NCBI RefSeq assembly: GCF_024807845.1
Contig: NZ_JANUEQ010000003.1
Coordinates: 62,001 to 126,000, forward strand
DNA length: 64,000 nt
Direction: 5' to 3'
Source: Klebsiella sp. BIGb0407
Lineage (GTDB): Bacteria; Pseudomonadota; Gammaproteobacteria; Enterobacterales; Enterobacteriaceae
The position numbers and the translations under genes were made by a program. Below are positions 28,645-37,137 of this stretch, in pieces; position 1 is the stretch's first letter, and each line of letters opens with the position of its first letter. The notes under the pieces are model-generated. The model saw nothing but the letters and a program-made list of their open reading frames with translations, had not been told where the DNA came from and searched no databases.

Positions 28645-29720
28645 TATACGTTCCCCCGATGACGCAGAATAATACTCAGGAAGAACGGTACTCCAACCAG
28701 AGAGGTCACAATACCAACGGGAATAATAACGCCTGGAATAATATTTTTTGACGCCACCGAGGCAAGAGAAAGCACCAAAGCGCCCACCAGTACGCTGCCC
28801 GGCAGATAGAAACGATGATCTTCACCAAATAACATACGCGCGATGTGCGGGGCAACCAGGCCGATAAAGCCAATCGGCCCGACAAAAGCAACAGAGAGAG
28901 CAGAAAGCACACTGATACGCAGTAAGGTTCCCAGACGCAGACGACGGACATCAATGCCGAAGCTGACGGCGCGATCTTCACCTAACCGCAGAGCCGTAAG
29001 TTTCCAGGAACTGAGCATCGAAATAGGCATGACGATAGCAAAAGCCAGTAGCAGAACGCCCAGTTTATCCCATGAAGCACGGGCAAGACTGCCCATAGTC
29101 CAGAATACCAGGCCCTGTAAAGTATCTTCGCTGGCAATAAATTGCAGCATCGAGACCAGGGCATTAAAGGTAAACACCAGGGCAATACCGAACAGAACGA
29201 CACCCGAAGAGGCAACACGTGTCCAGCGCGTAATACCATCAAGCATCAAGGCGGCAAACAGCGCAAAGATAAAGGCATTGGCGGAAATAAACCATTGTGC
29301 AGGAATACCCGGAATACCAATGCCCAGAATAATCGCAAGTGCCGCACCAAACGCAGCGGCAGAAGAAACACCGAGAGTAAAGGGGCTGGCAAGCGGGTTA
29401 TTAAGGATAGTTTGCATCTCCGCCCCTGCCAGGCCAAGGGCCATACCCACCAGCAGAGCCATTAAGGCATAAGGCAGACGAATATCCCAGACAATAACTC
29501 TGACCCCAGGGTTGGCGCTTGATGGATCAATCAAGGTCTGCCAGAGCGTTTCAAGCGGCAAGCCCGAAGGGCCCAGGGTAAAATCCAGTAATAACGAGGC
29601 TAAAATAGCAATAACCAGCAAGGCCATAATCCAGTAACGGTGGCGTAAAACTTGCTGGTAGCGTCCCATGATAACGTCAGGACGTGTATCAGTGACGAGT
29701 GGGTCGGTCGTAACACTCAT
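28644..29720 (-). CDS. FecCD-family ABC permease for iron-siderophore (or related) uptake
   Basis: A 358-residue polytopic permease with about ten helices and FecCD signatures (AGAEMQTILNNPLASPFTLGVSSAAAFGA, GPIGFIGLVAPHIARMLFG, the EDRAVSFGIDVRRLR loop). A single permease gene implies a homodimer like BtuC or HmuU. A cytosolic lead of about 30 residues precedes the first helix. It is translationally coupled to the ATPase gene. No periplasmic binding protein gene lies beside it, which is unusual. A weak Fur-like stretch in the upstream 200 bases was not accepted as a site. Confidence 0.9.
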   Translation of the reverse strand: MSVTTDPLVTDTRPDVIMGRYQQVLRHRYWIMALLVIAILASLLLDFTLGPSGLPLETLWQTLIDPSSANPGVRVIVWDIRLPYALMALLVGMALGLAGAEMQTILNNPLASPFTLGVSSAAAFGAALAIILGIGIPGIPAQWFISANAFIFALFAALMLDGITRWTRVASSGVVLFGIALVFTFNALVSMLQFIASEDTLQGLVFWTMGSLARASWDKLGVLLLAFAIVMPISMLSSWKLTALRLGEDRAVSFGIDVRRLRLGTLLRISVLSALSVAFVGPIGFIGLVAPHIARMLFGEDHRFYLPGSVLVGALVLSLASVASKNIIPGVIIPVGIVTSLVGVPFFLSIILRHRGNV

Positions 29721-29897
29721 TACATCTGTACCCTTATAACTTCTGGTGAATAAAGCAGAAAACGGTATTCAATCTCTGCTTTGCGGTTTGTTGGGAATGA
29801 TAACAGATCGCATTACCAGAATATCAGGGAAAATATATCGCTGTTTAAGAAAGGTATATCAAATGTATGAGGCGAGGTTAAACGGAAGGGAAAGAAA

Positions 29898-29923
29898 AAG
29901 GCGCGATATTAACATCGCGCCTT
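29898..29923 (-). terminator. Terminator of lysP
   Basis: A 10-base-pair stem (AAGGCGCGAT / ATCGCGCCTT) with a 6-base loop, followed on the minus strand by CTTTTTCTTTCCC. It begins 7 bases past the lysP stop. Confidence 0.8.
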
Positions 29924-29929
29924 CTCATT

Positions 29930-31402
29930 TTATTTGTGCTGACGATAGTCAGGGAAACTCATTTCGCTATAGCGCACGAAACGGCTTCCTTTGATAAATT
30001 TATAGCCAAACCAGATAGACAGGAACAGCGGTAAACCAATATAGGTCGCGACAACACCACCCCAGTCGATATTATCGGCGAGGAATGCCTCATAGTTCTG
30101 CCCAAGCGTAATCGTCATACAAAGAACAAAAGCAAAGATAGGCCCTAACGGGAAAAAGCCTGAACGATAAGGTAAATCTTTAATATCATTGCCTTGCATC
30201 ACATAACCACGACGGAAACGATAGTGACTGATAGCAATACCCAGCCAGGCAATAAACCCTGTCATACCGGAAGTATTTAGCAGCCACAAGTAAACCAACT
30301 GATCGCCAAACATCGAGGTCAGGAAGCATAGTGCGGCAATAATTGTGGTGGCATAAAGTGCATTACGCGGTACACCGCCGGCTGATAATTTGGAAAAAAT
30401 GCGCGGCGCTTTACCATCGCAAGCCAGCGTGTAGAGCATGCGGGTTGATGCATACATACCCGAGTTACCCGCTGAGAGCACAGCTGTCAGAATAACGGCG
30501 TTCATCACCGCAGCAGCTGACAGTAATCCGGCATGTTCAAAGACCAGCGTAAATGGACTGACGCTGATATCTTTAACATCGTTACGCAACAGGCTTGGAT
30601 CGGTATAAGGAATGATCAGACTGATAATCAGAATCGCCAGCACGTAGAACAGCAAGATTCGCCAGAAGACCTGACGCACCGCACGCGGAATATTTTTTTG
30701 CGGATCTTCTGACTCACCGGCAGCGATTCCGATAAGCTCAGTTCCCTGGAACGAGAAGCCGACTATCATCGCCACACCAATCATGGCGGCAAATCCACCC
30801 GCAAAAGGCGCATCACCGGTTGTCCAGTTGCTCCACCCCGCGGGCTCAACACCTTTAAAAATTCCCAGTATCATCATCATGCCAACAATAATAAAGATAA
30901 TGATAGTGGTGACTTTTATCAGCGAGAACCAGTATTCAGACTCACCAAAACCTTTAACCGAGATCCAGTTCAGGGCAAAGATGATACCGAGGAACAACGC
31001 ACTCCATATCCAGCCGGGAGTATCCGGGAACCAGTAATTCATCACCAGTTGAGCGGCCACTAAATCGACGGCAATGGTGACCGCCCAGTTGTACCAGTAG
31101 TTCCAACCCAGCGCAAAACCAAAGCCTTCTTCTACGTATAGCTGACCATAAGTAGAAAAAGATCCGGAAACAGGCATAAATGCTGCCAGTTCACCGAGGC
31201 TGGTCATCAGGAAATAGACCATCGCGCCAATCAGGATATAGGAAAGTAGCGCGCCTGCTGGGCCTGCCTGGGAAATTGTCGCACCGGATGCGACAAAGAG
31301 CCCGGTACCAATAGAGCCGCCGATGGCTATCATCGTTAAATGACGCGCTTTTAATGCGCGACGTAAGCCAGGTGCTTGTGCGGTTTTACTCTCAGAAACC
31401 AT
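29930..31402 (-). CDS. lysP: Lysine-specific permease LysP
   Basis: A 490-residue proton-coupled lysine permease of the amino acid-polyamine-organocation family with twelve helices. It is nearly identical to E. coli LysP (489 residues) in RHLTMIAIGGSIGTGLFVAS, GFSFQGTELIGIAAGESEDP and the NAVILTAVLSAGNSGMYAS segment. In E. coli it also inhibits the CadC sensor. The start is the ATG at 31402 by homology; the extra upstream frame is not conserved. It lies downstream of yeiE as in E. coli. Confidence 0.97.
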   Translation of the reverse strand: MVSESKTAQAPGLRRALKARHLTMIAIGGSIGTGLFVASGATISQAGPAGALLSYILIGAMVYFLMTSLGELAAFMPVSGSFSTYGQLYVEEGFGFALGWNYWYNWAVTIAVDLVAAQLVMNYWFPDTPGWIWSALFLGIIFALNWISVKGFGESEYWFSLIKVTTIIIFIIVGMMMILGIFKGVEPAGWSNWTTGDAPFAGGFAAMIGVAMIVGFSFQGTELIGIAAGESEDPQKNIPRAVRQVFWRILLFYVLAILIISLIIPYTDPSLLRNDVKDISVSPFTLVFEHAGLLSAAAVMNAVILTAVLSAGNSGMYASTRMLYTLACDGKAPRIFSKLSAGGVPRNALYATTIIAALCFLTSMFGDQLVYLWLLNTSGMTGFIAWLGIAISHYRFRRGYVMQGNDIKDLPYRSGFFPLGPIFAFVLCMTITLGQNYEAFLADNIDWGGVVATYIGLPLFLSIWFGYKFIKGSRFVRYSEMSFPDYRQHK

Positions 31403-31599
31403 AGAATATTGTTGTCCATACAAAAAATAATGGCTGATTCTAACAAAAATGGCTGAGTTGGTTAGGATAAATGCCGTGTTATAAGAGAGCTTCATGATGA
31501 GCTGGGAATTATAAGCAGCAGACTTATTTTCTGGATACCAGAAAAAGGTTTAATCGCTCAAAAACGGAGTTTTTTGCGTCATGCTGCTTAATTTTCCAG

Positions 31600-32466
31600 T
31601 CAGCTTTTACAGTATTGCAGGAATCGGGCTAATGATTTAGAAATATGCTTCTGCCGATGATGAATACAATACAGCTTCCGTATCAGAGGTGGTAAAGGCA
31701 CCGGAACCTCAACCAATGAGCCGCTTTCCAGCTGCTCTGCTATCACCCGGCGGGACAGGCAGCTGATTCCCATACCATGGCGTACCGCATGTTTTATCGC
31801 TTCCGAGTTACCTAGTTCCATGCCCAGGCGACATTGCGGTAAGTTAGAAAGCAACAGGTAATCAACAATTTCCCGAGTTCCCGACCCTTGTTCGCGTAAA
31901 ATCCACGGCTGTTTTGCGAGGCTATCCAGGGTGACAGTTTGCTGTAAAAACGGATTATTCGGGGAAGAGAAAACGACGAGTTCGTCTTCCTGCCACACTT
32001 CACTGACGATATCTGGGGCACGGCAAGGCCCTTCAATCAGCCCAATATCAACCCCAAAATCTGACACCGCATTGATAACGTCCTGACTGTTACCGACACT
32101 CAACTCCAGAGGTAAATCTGGAAAGTCCTGACGATAGCGAGCAATGATTTCCGGCAGTATATAGTTACCGATAGTACTGCTGGCATAAACGCGAATCGCG
32201 CCCTTATCTTCCGTAAACAGTTGCTCAATCTCTCGGGCTTGTTCCAGTAACCCCAGCGCTCGCGGATAAAGCAGTCGCCCGTGTTCGTTAACCAGTAATC
32301 TTTTGCCTATCCGGTCAAATAGCTGGATCCCCAACTGACCTTCAAGGTCAGACAGAGCCGCGCTCACTGCTGATTGTGACAAAGCGAGCCGTTGTGAGGC
32401 TTGCGTTGTTGAACCGCTTTTCAGCACTTCAGCAAAGACTTCAAGCTGGCGCAGGGTGATATGCAT
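31600..32466 (-). CDS. yeiE: LysR-type regulator YeiE
   Basis: A 288-residue LysR-family activator: N-terminal winged helix-turn-helix ([31 protein letters not shown]) and a periplasmic-binding-like effector domain with [19 protein letters not shown]. coli YeiE has 293 residues and has been connected to sulfite sensing and stress. It is divergent from yeiH as in E. coli. A GAGA-type ribosome site precedes the ATG. A palindrome between the two genes is a candidate operator. Confidence 0.93.
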   Translation of the reverse strand: MHITLRQLEVFAEVLKSGSTTQASQRLALSQSAVSAALSDLEGQLGIQLFDRIGKRLLVNEHGRLLYPRALGLLEQAREIEQLFTEDKGAIRVYASSTIGNYILPEIIARYRQDFPDLPLELSVGNSQDVINAVSDFGVDIGLIEGPCRAPDIVSEVWQEDELVVFSSPNNPFLQQTVTLDSLAKQPWILREQGSGTREIVDYLLLSNLPQCRLGMELGNSEAIKHAVRHGMGISCLSRRVIAEQLESGSLVEVPVPLPPLIRKLYCIHHRQKHISKSLARFLQYCKS

Positions 32467-32502
32467 AGTTTTCTCGCAGTCAGGAAAAGGTGTTCACTTA
32501 CC

Positions 32503-32518
32503 ACTTATACAGATAAGT
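32503..32518. promoter_or_regulatory. Palindrome in the yeiE-yeiH divergent promoter region
   Basis: ACTTAT-ACAG-ATAAGT is a 16-base interrupted palindrome placed 37 bases upstream of the yeiE ATG and 73 bases upstream of the yeiH ATG. LysR regulators usually bind such a site between divergent genes. Assignment to YeiE is inference. Confidence 0.45.
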
Positions 32519-32590
32519 TATAAATATATAATCAATTTTATTTTTATGCGACCCAAGAGTAATCTTTTCTTATCAAATAAGGAGAAGGTT

Positions 32591-33640
32591 ATGTCCAGAC
32601 TCACGATACAGATTCATCATATTCCATCATCTCGCTTACTTTCTGGCTTGATTCTGGCCGGCGGAATCGCCGCGGTGGCTCTGTGGCTCGGGAATGAACC
32701 TGCTATCGCAAAATGGGGCCTTGGGGCGCTGACCCTTGCGATTCTCGCTGGCATGGTAATCGGCAATACACTGTACCCTAAAATCGAGTCGTATTGCGGT
32801 GATGGGGTTCTGTTTGCCAAGCAAACATTGCTCCGTCTCGGGATAATTCTCTACGGCTTTCGTCTGACATTTTCACAAATTGCTGAAGTGGGCTTCAGCG
32901 GTTTACTGATTGATGCTCTCACCTTGTGCAGCACCTTTGCCCTGGCCTGCTTTGCAGGTAAATATTTCTTTGGGCTGGACAGACAAACCCGCTGGCTGAT
33001 TGGTGCCGGCAGCAGTATCTGTGGTGCCGCCGCAATCCTTGCGACTGAGCCTGTGGTAAAAGCCGAAGCGAGTAAAGTGACGGTTGCCGTCGCGACGGTG
33101 GTTATTTTCGGTACCCTGGCGATTTTTATTTATCCGCTACTTTACCCGCTGGTGATGCAGTGGTTTACGCCTGAGACATTTGGCATTTATGCCGGTTCAA
33201 CCATGCATGAGGTGGCGCAAGTGGTCGCCGCAGGGCACGCCATTAGCCCGGAAACTGAAAATGCAGCGGTTATCACTAAAATGTTGCGGGTGATGATGCT
33301 GGCTCCGTTTCTGATTTTTCTTAGCATGCGCGTCAAAAGCTTATCCACTGGCACGAATAAACAACCGGGTAAGATTACCCTGCCCTGGTTTGCCCTGCTG
33401 TTTATTGTTGTCGCCATTTTTAACTCTTTTAATTTATTACCAGAAAATATCGTTAAGGCATTAATTTTTATCGATACCTTATTATTAGCCATGGCAATGG
33501 CAGCCCTGGGGCTCACCACGCATATCAGTGCGTTAAAAAAAGCAGGAGCGCGTCCTTTATTGCTGGCATTGATGTTATTTATCTGGTTATTAGTCGGCGG
33601 TGCAGCCATAAACCTGGTTACACACTCGCTGCTGGGTTAA
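32591..33640 (+). CDS. yeiH: UPF0324 inner-membrane protein YeiH
   Basis: A 349-residue polytopic protein (about ten helices), the same length as E. coli YeiH, with conserved GAGSSICGAAAILATEPVVK and AGSTMHEVAQVVAAGHAIS. The family is a candidate sulfite/sulfonate exporter group, fitting regulation by YeiE, but transport has not been settled to my knowledge. A GGAGAAGG ribosome site precedes the ATG at 32591, which sets the start. Its last 51 bases overlap the convergent LuxR-type gene. Confidence 0.94.
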   Translation: MSRLTIQIHHIPSSRLLSGLILAGGIAAVALWLGNEPAIAKWGLGALTLAILAGMVIGNTLYPKIESYCGDGVLFAKQTLLRLGIILYGFRLTFSQIAEVGFSGLLIDALTLCSTFALACFAGKYFFGLDRQTRWLIGAGSSICGAAAILATEPVVKAEASKVTVAVATVVIFGTLAIFIYPLLYPLVMQWFTPETFGIYAGSTMHEVAQVVAAGHAISPETENAAVITKMLRVMMLAPFLIFLSMRVKSLSTGTNKQPGKITLPWFALLFIVVAIFNSFNLLPENIVKALIFIDTLLLAMAMAALGLTTHISALKKAGARPLLLALMLFIWLLVGGAAINLVTHSLLG

Positions 33641-34219
33641 CCGCTCCCTCCCTGAAGAACAGGGAGGAGACAAACCCTCCCTCTCTTCGGCAAGCAGCCC
33701 CCCTTGCAACAACCAGTGATAAAGGGCATGTGTACGTTCGAACCCTAATTTTTGCATAGCTGTATATTTATGAGCACAAACAGTTTTTCTGCTCAAGCCT
33801 AAAAATTCAGCTATTTGCTTTATAGATAGCTGCGCTTCTATTGCCTGAAGGGTCTGTTTCTCACGCAGGGTAAGGGATTTTCTATTTAATTTATCAGATG
33901 ATATTTCTTCTGGCGGCATTGTATATAATGTATCCAGAACGTTTTCCAGCAACTCTATTTCTGCACCTGAATTTAGTTCTTTTTGATAGCAGACTCCTCT
34001 ACCTGTTTTTTTAAACATGATGATTCTATTACATATTCCTTTGTCATTTTCTCTGGATGACGAAGTCGTCACCACCAAATCAGCATATTTTATATCTTCG
34101 ATCGCATTAAATGTTACAGATATATCATTTTGAAAAAAATACTCTTTCAGAATTATTTTAATTGCCTTCACCAGGTAGATATTTTCATCCCATAGCACAA
34201 TATTAATAGCGTTTCTCAT
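33590..34219 (-). CDS. LuxR-type regulator with a divergent receiver-like domain
   Basis: A 209-residue protein with an N-terminal region of receiver-like pattern (INIVLWDENIYLVKAIKIILK) that lacks a clear phosphoacceptor aspartate, and a C-terminal GerE helix-turn-helix (LTLREKQTLQAIEAQLSIKQIAEFLGLSRKTV). This resembles RcsA/BglJ/FimZ-type regulators. The gene and its flanks are AT-rich compared with neighbours, suggesting acquisition. The ATG at 34219 with AAGG upstream was used; an earlier start adds residues that read through a terminator-like hairpin. The tail after about residue 165 overlaps the end of yeiH and is Cys- and Arg-rich, perhaps a recent extension. Targets are unknown. Confidence 0.75.
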   Translation of the reverse strand: MRNAINIVLWDENIYLVKAIKIILKEYFFQNDISVTFNAIEDIKYADLVVTTSSSRENDKGICNRIIMFKKTGRGVCYQKELNSGAEIELLENVLDTLYTMPPEEISSDKLNRKSLTLREKQTLQAIEAQLSIKQIAEFLGLSRKTVCAHKYTAMQKLGFERTHALYHWLLQGGLLAEEREGLSPPCSSGRERLTQQRVCNQVYGCTAD

Positions 34220-34242
34220 TTTAAACCTTATTGTTTTTCGGC

Positions 34243-34270
34243 AAAAAAATGCCTGACTGAATGTAGGCAT
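34243..34270 (-). terminator. Terminator-like hairpin in the leader of the LuxR-type gene
   Basis: On the minus strand ATGCCT-N10-AGGCAT is followed by seven T residues, then GCCGAAAAAC and the ribosome site. The hairpin stands about 25 bases upstream of the start codon. A competing pairing GGC-ATTTTTTT-GCC overlaps it. It could be an attenuator or simply the end of a transcript from upstream. Confidence 0.45.
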
Positions 34271-34551
34271 CAGATTTTATAAGAATATTTTTGTAACGAT
34301 GGTAACAGCAATTTCATACAACGTATTATTACCAACGGCATAACTCTTTTATTTTTTATAGTTATATAAAAACCCTGATATTTTAGATGCCTGTTTAGCA
34401 TTATAACAATAAGGATAACCTTATAGTTCAGGCATATCATCAGATAAACTTACCGTTCACTTCAGATTTATCGAATATAATGAAGGTTATATTTTTGATT
34501 ATATTAAAATCGTTCCTATTCCTTAGTTTTTATTTATTAAATTTTTTAAAA
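34271..34551. other. AT-rich intergenic region
   Basis: About 280 bases, visibly richer in A and T than the neighbouring genes, between the AraC-type gene and the LuxR-type gene. No gene or clear promoter boxes were recognised. The composition is typical of H-NS-bound acquired DNA, which is inference. Confidence 0.4.
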
Positions 34552-35343
34552 TCAGGATCCGCGCGATTTACTCTCGCCAGGAGAGTGGCCAAATTTACGC
34601 ATAAATGCGCGTGAAAATGCAGCGGCGCTTCCAAAACCAACCATCGCAGCGACAGATTTTACGCTATGCCCGGACCGAAGTTTGGTTCTTCCCAAGACTA
34701 AACGCCAGCTGGTTAAATAAGCTCCAGGCGATTGTCCGACAGTTTTCTTAAATACTTCAATAAATTGCGCACGTGACATGCCCGCAATGGCGGATAAGTC
34801 GGGAATATTCCAGTTCAGCGCGGGTTTATCGTGCATAGCGACGAGACTCATATGAAGTTTAGGATGTGCAAGCCCTGCCAAGAGCCCGGCATCAACAGTG
34901 CCAATCGCTATTGCCCGACGAATGGCTAACACAACGACAACTTCGCACAGACGGGTCAGGACTGAATCCCCGCCACAACGAGCGACTTCGTTCTCAGCCA
35001 CAATCAGCTCAACCAGTCCCTGTAATTGCGGCGTCTCCGTCATTGAAAAGCACAGTTCGTCGGGTAATGCCCCGACCAATGGATTATCGCAGCCACCAAA
35101 ATCGACTCTGGCAGCGGCGCATAACGTGGCTCCAGCCGGGAGCTGAAATGATCTCCTGGCACGATAAAGCAAATGGGTTGGGCTACCCAAGCGATTGATG
35201 TCGATGATTAGCAGGTTCGCAGAGTCTGCTGAATCGCAATGCATCGTGCGAAGTTGAAAGGCTTGCAGGAAGGCCGTCAACCGGTCATGTCTTAGTGAAA
35301 CATTCGGACTTTCAGTCATGTTTTTATCAAACTTTCTCACCAT
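34552..35343 (-). CDS. AraC-family transcriptional regulator with cupin-type sensor domain
   Basis: A 263-residue regulator with an N-terminal AraC-binding-6/cupin-like domain (about residues 15-110) and a C-terminal double helix-turn-helix (LSAIAGMSRAQFIEVFKKTVGQSPGAYLTSW and VAAMVGFGSAAAFSRAFMRKFGHSP). The ATG at 35343 has an AGGATAAGAG ribosome site; an ATG eight codons later is possible. It is divergent from the methyltransferase gene with 65 bases between, so that gene is the likely target. The codon style is GC-richer than the LuxR-type gene next door. It has no counterpart here in E. coli K-12. Confidence 0.88.
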   Translation of the reverse strand: MVRKFDKNMTESPNVSLRHDRLTAFLQAFQLRTMHCDSADSANLLIIDINRLGSPTHLLYRARRSFQLPAGATLCAAARVDFGGCDNPLVGALPDELCFSMTETPQLQGLVELIVAENEVARCGGDSVLTRLCEVVVVLAIRRAIAIGTVDAGLLAGLAHPKLHMSLVAMHDKPALNWNIPDLSAIAGMSRAQFIEVFKKTVGQSPGAYLTSWRLVLGRTKLRSGHSVKSVAAMVGFGSAAAFSRAFMRKFGHSPGESKSRGS

Positions 35344-35408
35344 TAATCTCTTATCCTATCGTAAAGCACTTTTATTACCCATAACAAAAACGATAGACAG
35401 GAGATTCT

Positions 35409-36113
35409 ATGCCTCAAAATTCTGCCGCTAAATTCGATGCTGCCCGAGCCGGGGAATATGCACAGCAAAGCCGGATTGCTCTCGCCGGATATGATGCCTG
35501 TCATGAACTTTCCGCCTGCATGCTGTCGGCGGCTCTGGGAGAAGGAAAACCTGCGCGCGTGCTGGTCGTGGGTGCAGGAGGAACAGCAGGTGAAATCATC
35601 ACCTCGGCGGCACTTGAGCCATCCTGGTCATTCGTCGCCGTCGATCCATCTCAGCCGATGCTGGATCTTGCCGCCATAAATATCATCCGGGCAGGGATCG
35701 CGGACCGGGTGGAAACCCTTACTGGGGCGGTATCTGACCTGGATACAACCCCGTTATTTGATGCAGCAATCATGATTGGGGTGTTGCATCACCTGCCCGG
35801 CGATAAAGCAAAGCACGATGTACTGGCAGAGATTGCCATGCGTCTTAAACCGGGTTCCCCCTTGATAGTTGCGGGTAATTATCGCGCTTACGCTTCACAA
35901 CCCTTGCTGATGGCGGCGTGGGCAAATCGCTGGCGGATGAACGGGTCGGGACCTGAGGAGATCCAAGCCAAGATGAACAAAATTCTGCAAGGCGCAGAGC
36001 CGCCTCAATCGGAAGACGCCGTCATTGCCCTGCTCACCGAGGCAGGCTTTCAGCAGCCGATTCGCTTTTTTACCAGCCTGTTCTGGGGAGCCTGGCTAAC
36101 CCGACGTGAATAA
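35409..36113 (+). CDS. Class I SAM-dependent methyltransferase
   Basis: A 234-residue soluble methyltransferase with the SAM-binding motif I region RVLVVGAGGTAGEIITSAAL, an acidic end of the second strand (FVAVDPSQPMLDLA) and the post-motif IGVLHHLPGDKAKHDVLAEI. The acceptor is not deducible; the overall pattern resembles CmoA/UbiE-like small-molecule methyltransferases. An ACAGGAG ribosome site precedes the ATG. It is controlled, probably, by the divergent AraC-type regulator. Confidence 0.85.
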   Translation: MPQNSAAKFDAARAGEYAQQSRIALAGYDACHELSACMLSAALGEGKPARVLVVGAGGTAGEIITSAALEPSWSFVAVDPSQPMLDLAAINIIRAGIADRVETLTGAVSDLDTTPLFDAAIMIGVLHHLPGDKAKHDVLAEIAMRLKPGSPLIVAGNYRAYASQPLLMAAWANRWRMNGSGPEEIQAKMNKILQGAEPPQSEDAVIALLTEAGFQQPIRFFTSLFWGAWLTRRE

Positions 36114-36219
36114 GGTTAAGTCAGGTTTTAGCATGCTTTAAGATAATTGATTGCTGAAAATCCTGTCTTAATCGTTATGATGGCTGCTTTGTAGCAGTAG
36201 ATTACACAGGAGAACGAAG

Positions 36220-37077
36220 ATGAAGTTTATTGGAGCACATGTTAGTGCCTCTGGGGGTCTGTTTAATGCCGCCATCCGTGCCCACGAAATAGGTGCCACT
36301 GCGTTTGCCCTGTTTACCAAAAATCAGCGGCAATGGAATGCCCCTCCCCTGACCGAAGAGATCATTACGCAATTTAAACAAGCCTGTGAACGCTACCAAT
36401 ATCTGCCCGGACAAATTCTGCCTCATGACAGCTATCTGATTAATCTGGGGCACCCTGAACAGGAAGCGCTGGAAAAGTCACGTGTTGCATTTATTGATGA
36501 AATGTCACGCTGCCAGCAACTGGGGCTGACCTTACTGAATTTTCACCCGGGCAGCCATCTGAAAAAAATCCCGGTTGAGGACTGCTTACAGAGTATCGCA
36601 GAGTCTATCAATATTGCGCTTGAACAGACTGAAGGCGTGACCGCGGTAATTGAGAATACCGCCGGGCAAGGCAGCAATCTTGGTTTTCGTTTTGAACACC
36701 TGGCAGCGATCATTGAAGGCGTGGAGGATAAGTCCCGGGTTGGGGTCTGTATCGATACCTGTCATGCTTTTGCCGCCGGCTATGACTTGCGCACCGAAGC
36801 TGACTGCGAGCAGACCTTTGGTGACTTTGAGCGCATCGTTGGCTTTAAGTATTTACGTGGAATGCATCTCAATGACGCCAAGAGTGAATTCGCCAGCCGG
36901 GTTGACCGCCACCATAGTCTGGGTTCGGGTAATATTGGCCTGACGCCCTTCCAGTGGATTATGCGTGATGCACGTTTTGACGGTATTCCGTTGATTCTGG
37001 AAACCGTTGACCCGGATATCTGGGCTGAAGAAATTGCCTGGCTAAAAGCACAACAAGTGAGTCAAACTACTGTTTAA
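36220..37077 (+). CDS. nfo: Endonuclease IV
   Basis: A 285-residue AP endonuclease with a TIM-barrel fold and three zinc ions, acting in base excision repair. It matches E. coli Nfo (285 residues): [13 protein letters not shown] start, [68 protein letters not shown] supply the His, Glu and Asp zinc ligands. An AGGAGAACG ribosome site precedes the ATG. It follows yeiH in E. coli; here a regulatory cluster is inserted between them. Confidence 0.97.
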   Translation: MKFIGAHVSASGGLFNAAIRAHEIGATAFALFTKNQRQWNAPPLTEEIITQFKQACERYQYLPGQILPHDSYLINLGHPEQEALEKSRVAFIDEMSRCQQLGLTLLNFHPGSHLKKIPVEDCLQSIAESINIALEQTEGVTAVIENTAGQGSNLGFRFEHLAAIIEGVEDKSRVGVCIDTCHAFAAGYDLRTEADCEQTFGDFERIVGFKYLRGMHLNDAKSEFASRVDRHHSLGSGNIGLTPFQWIMRDARFDGIPLILETVDPDIWAEEIAWLKAQQVSQTTV

Positions 37078-37137
37078 AATCTCTACAGCAAAGCAGAAAC
37101 CTTACTAACTCAATCGCATAATTATTGGAGCAATAAC

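Noticed and set aside
29788-29812. Fur-like stretch upstream of the ABC permease gene
   Set aside because: Only about 11 of 19 positions match the consensus and one half-site is lost, so it is not listed as a site although iron control of the pair is plausible.
29746-29994. An 82-codon plus-strand frame between the ABC permease gene and lysP
   Set aside because: It runs through the lysP terminator and into the lysP coding end, has no ribosome site or recognisable features.
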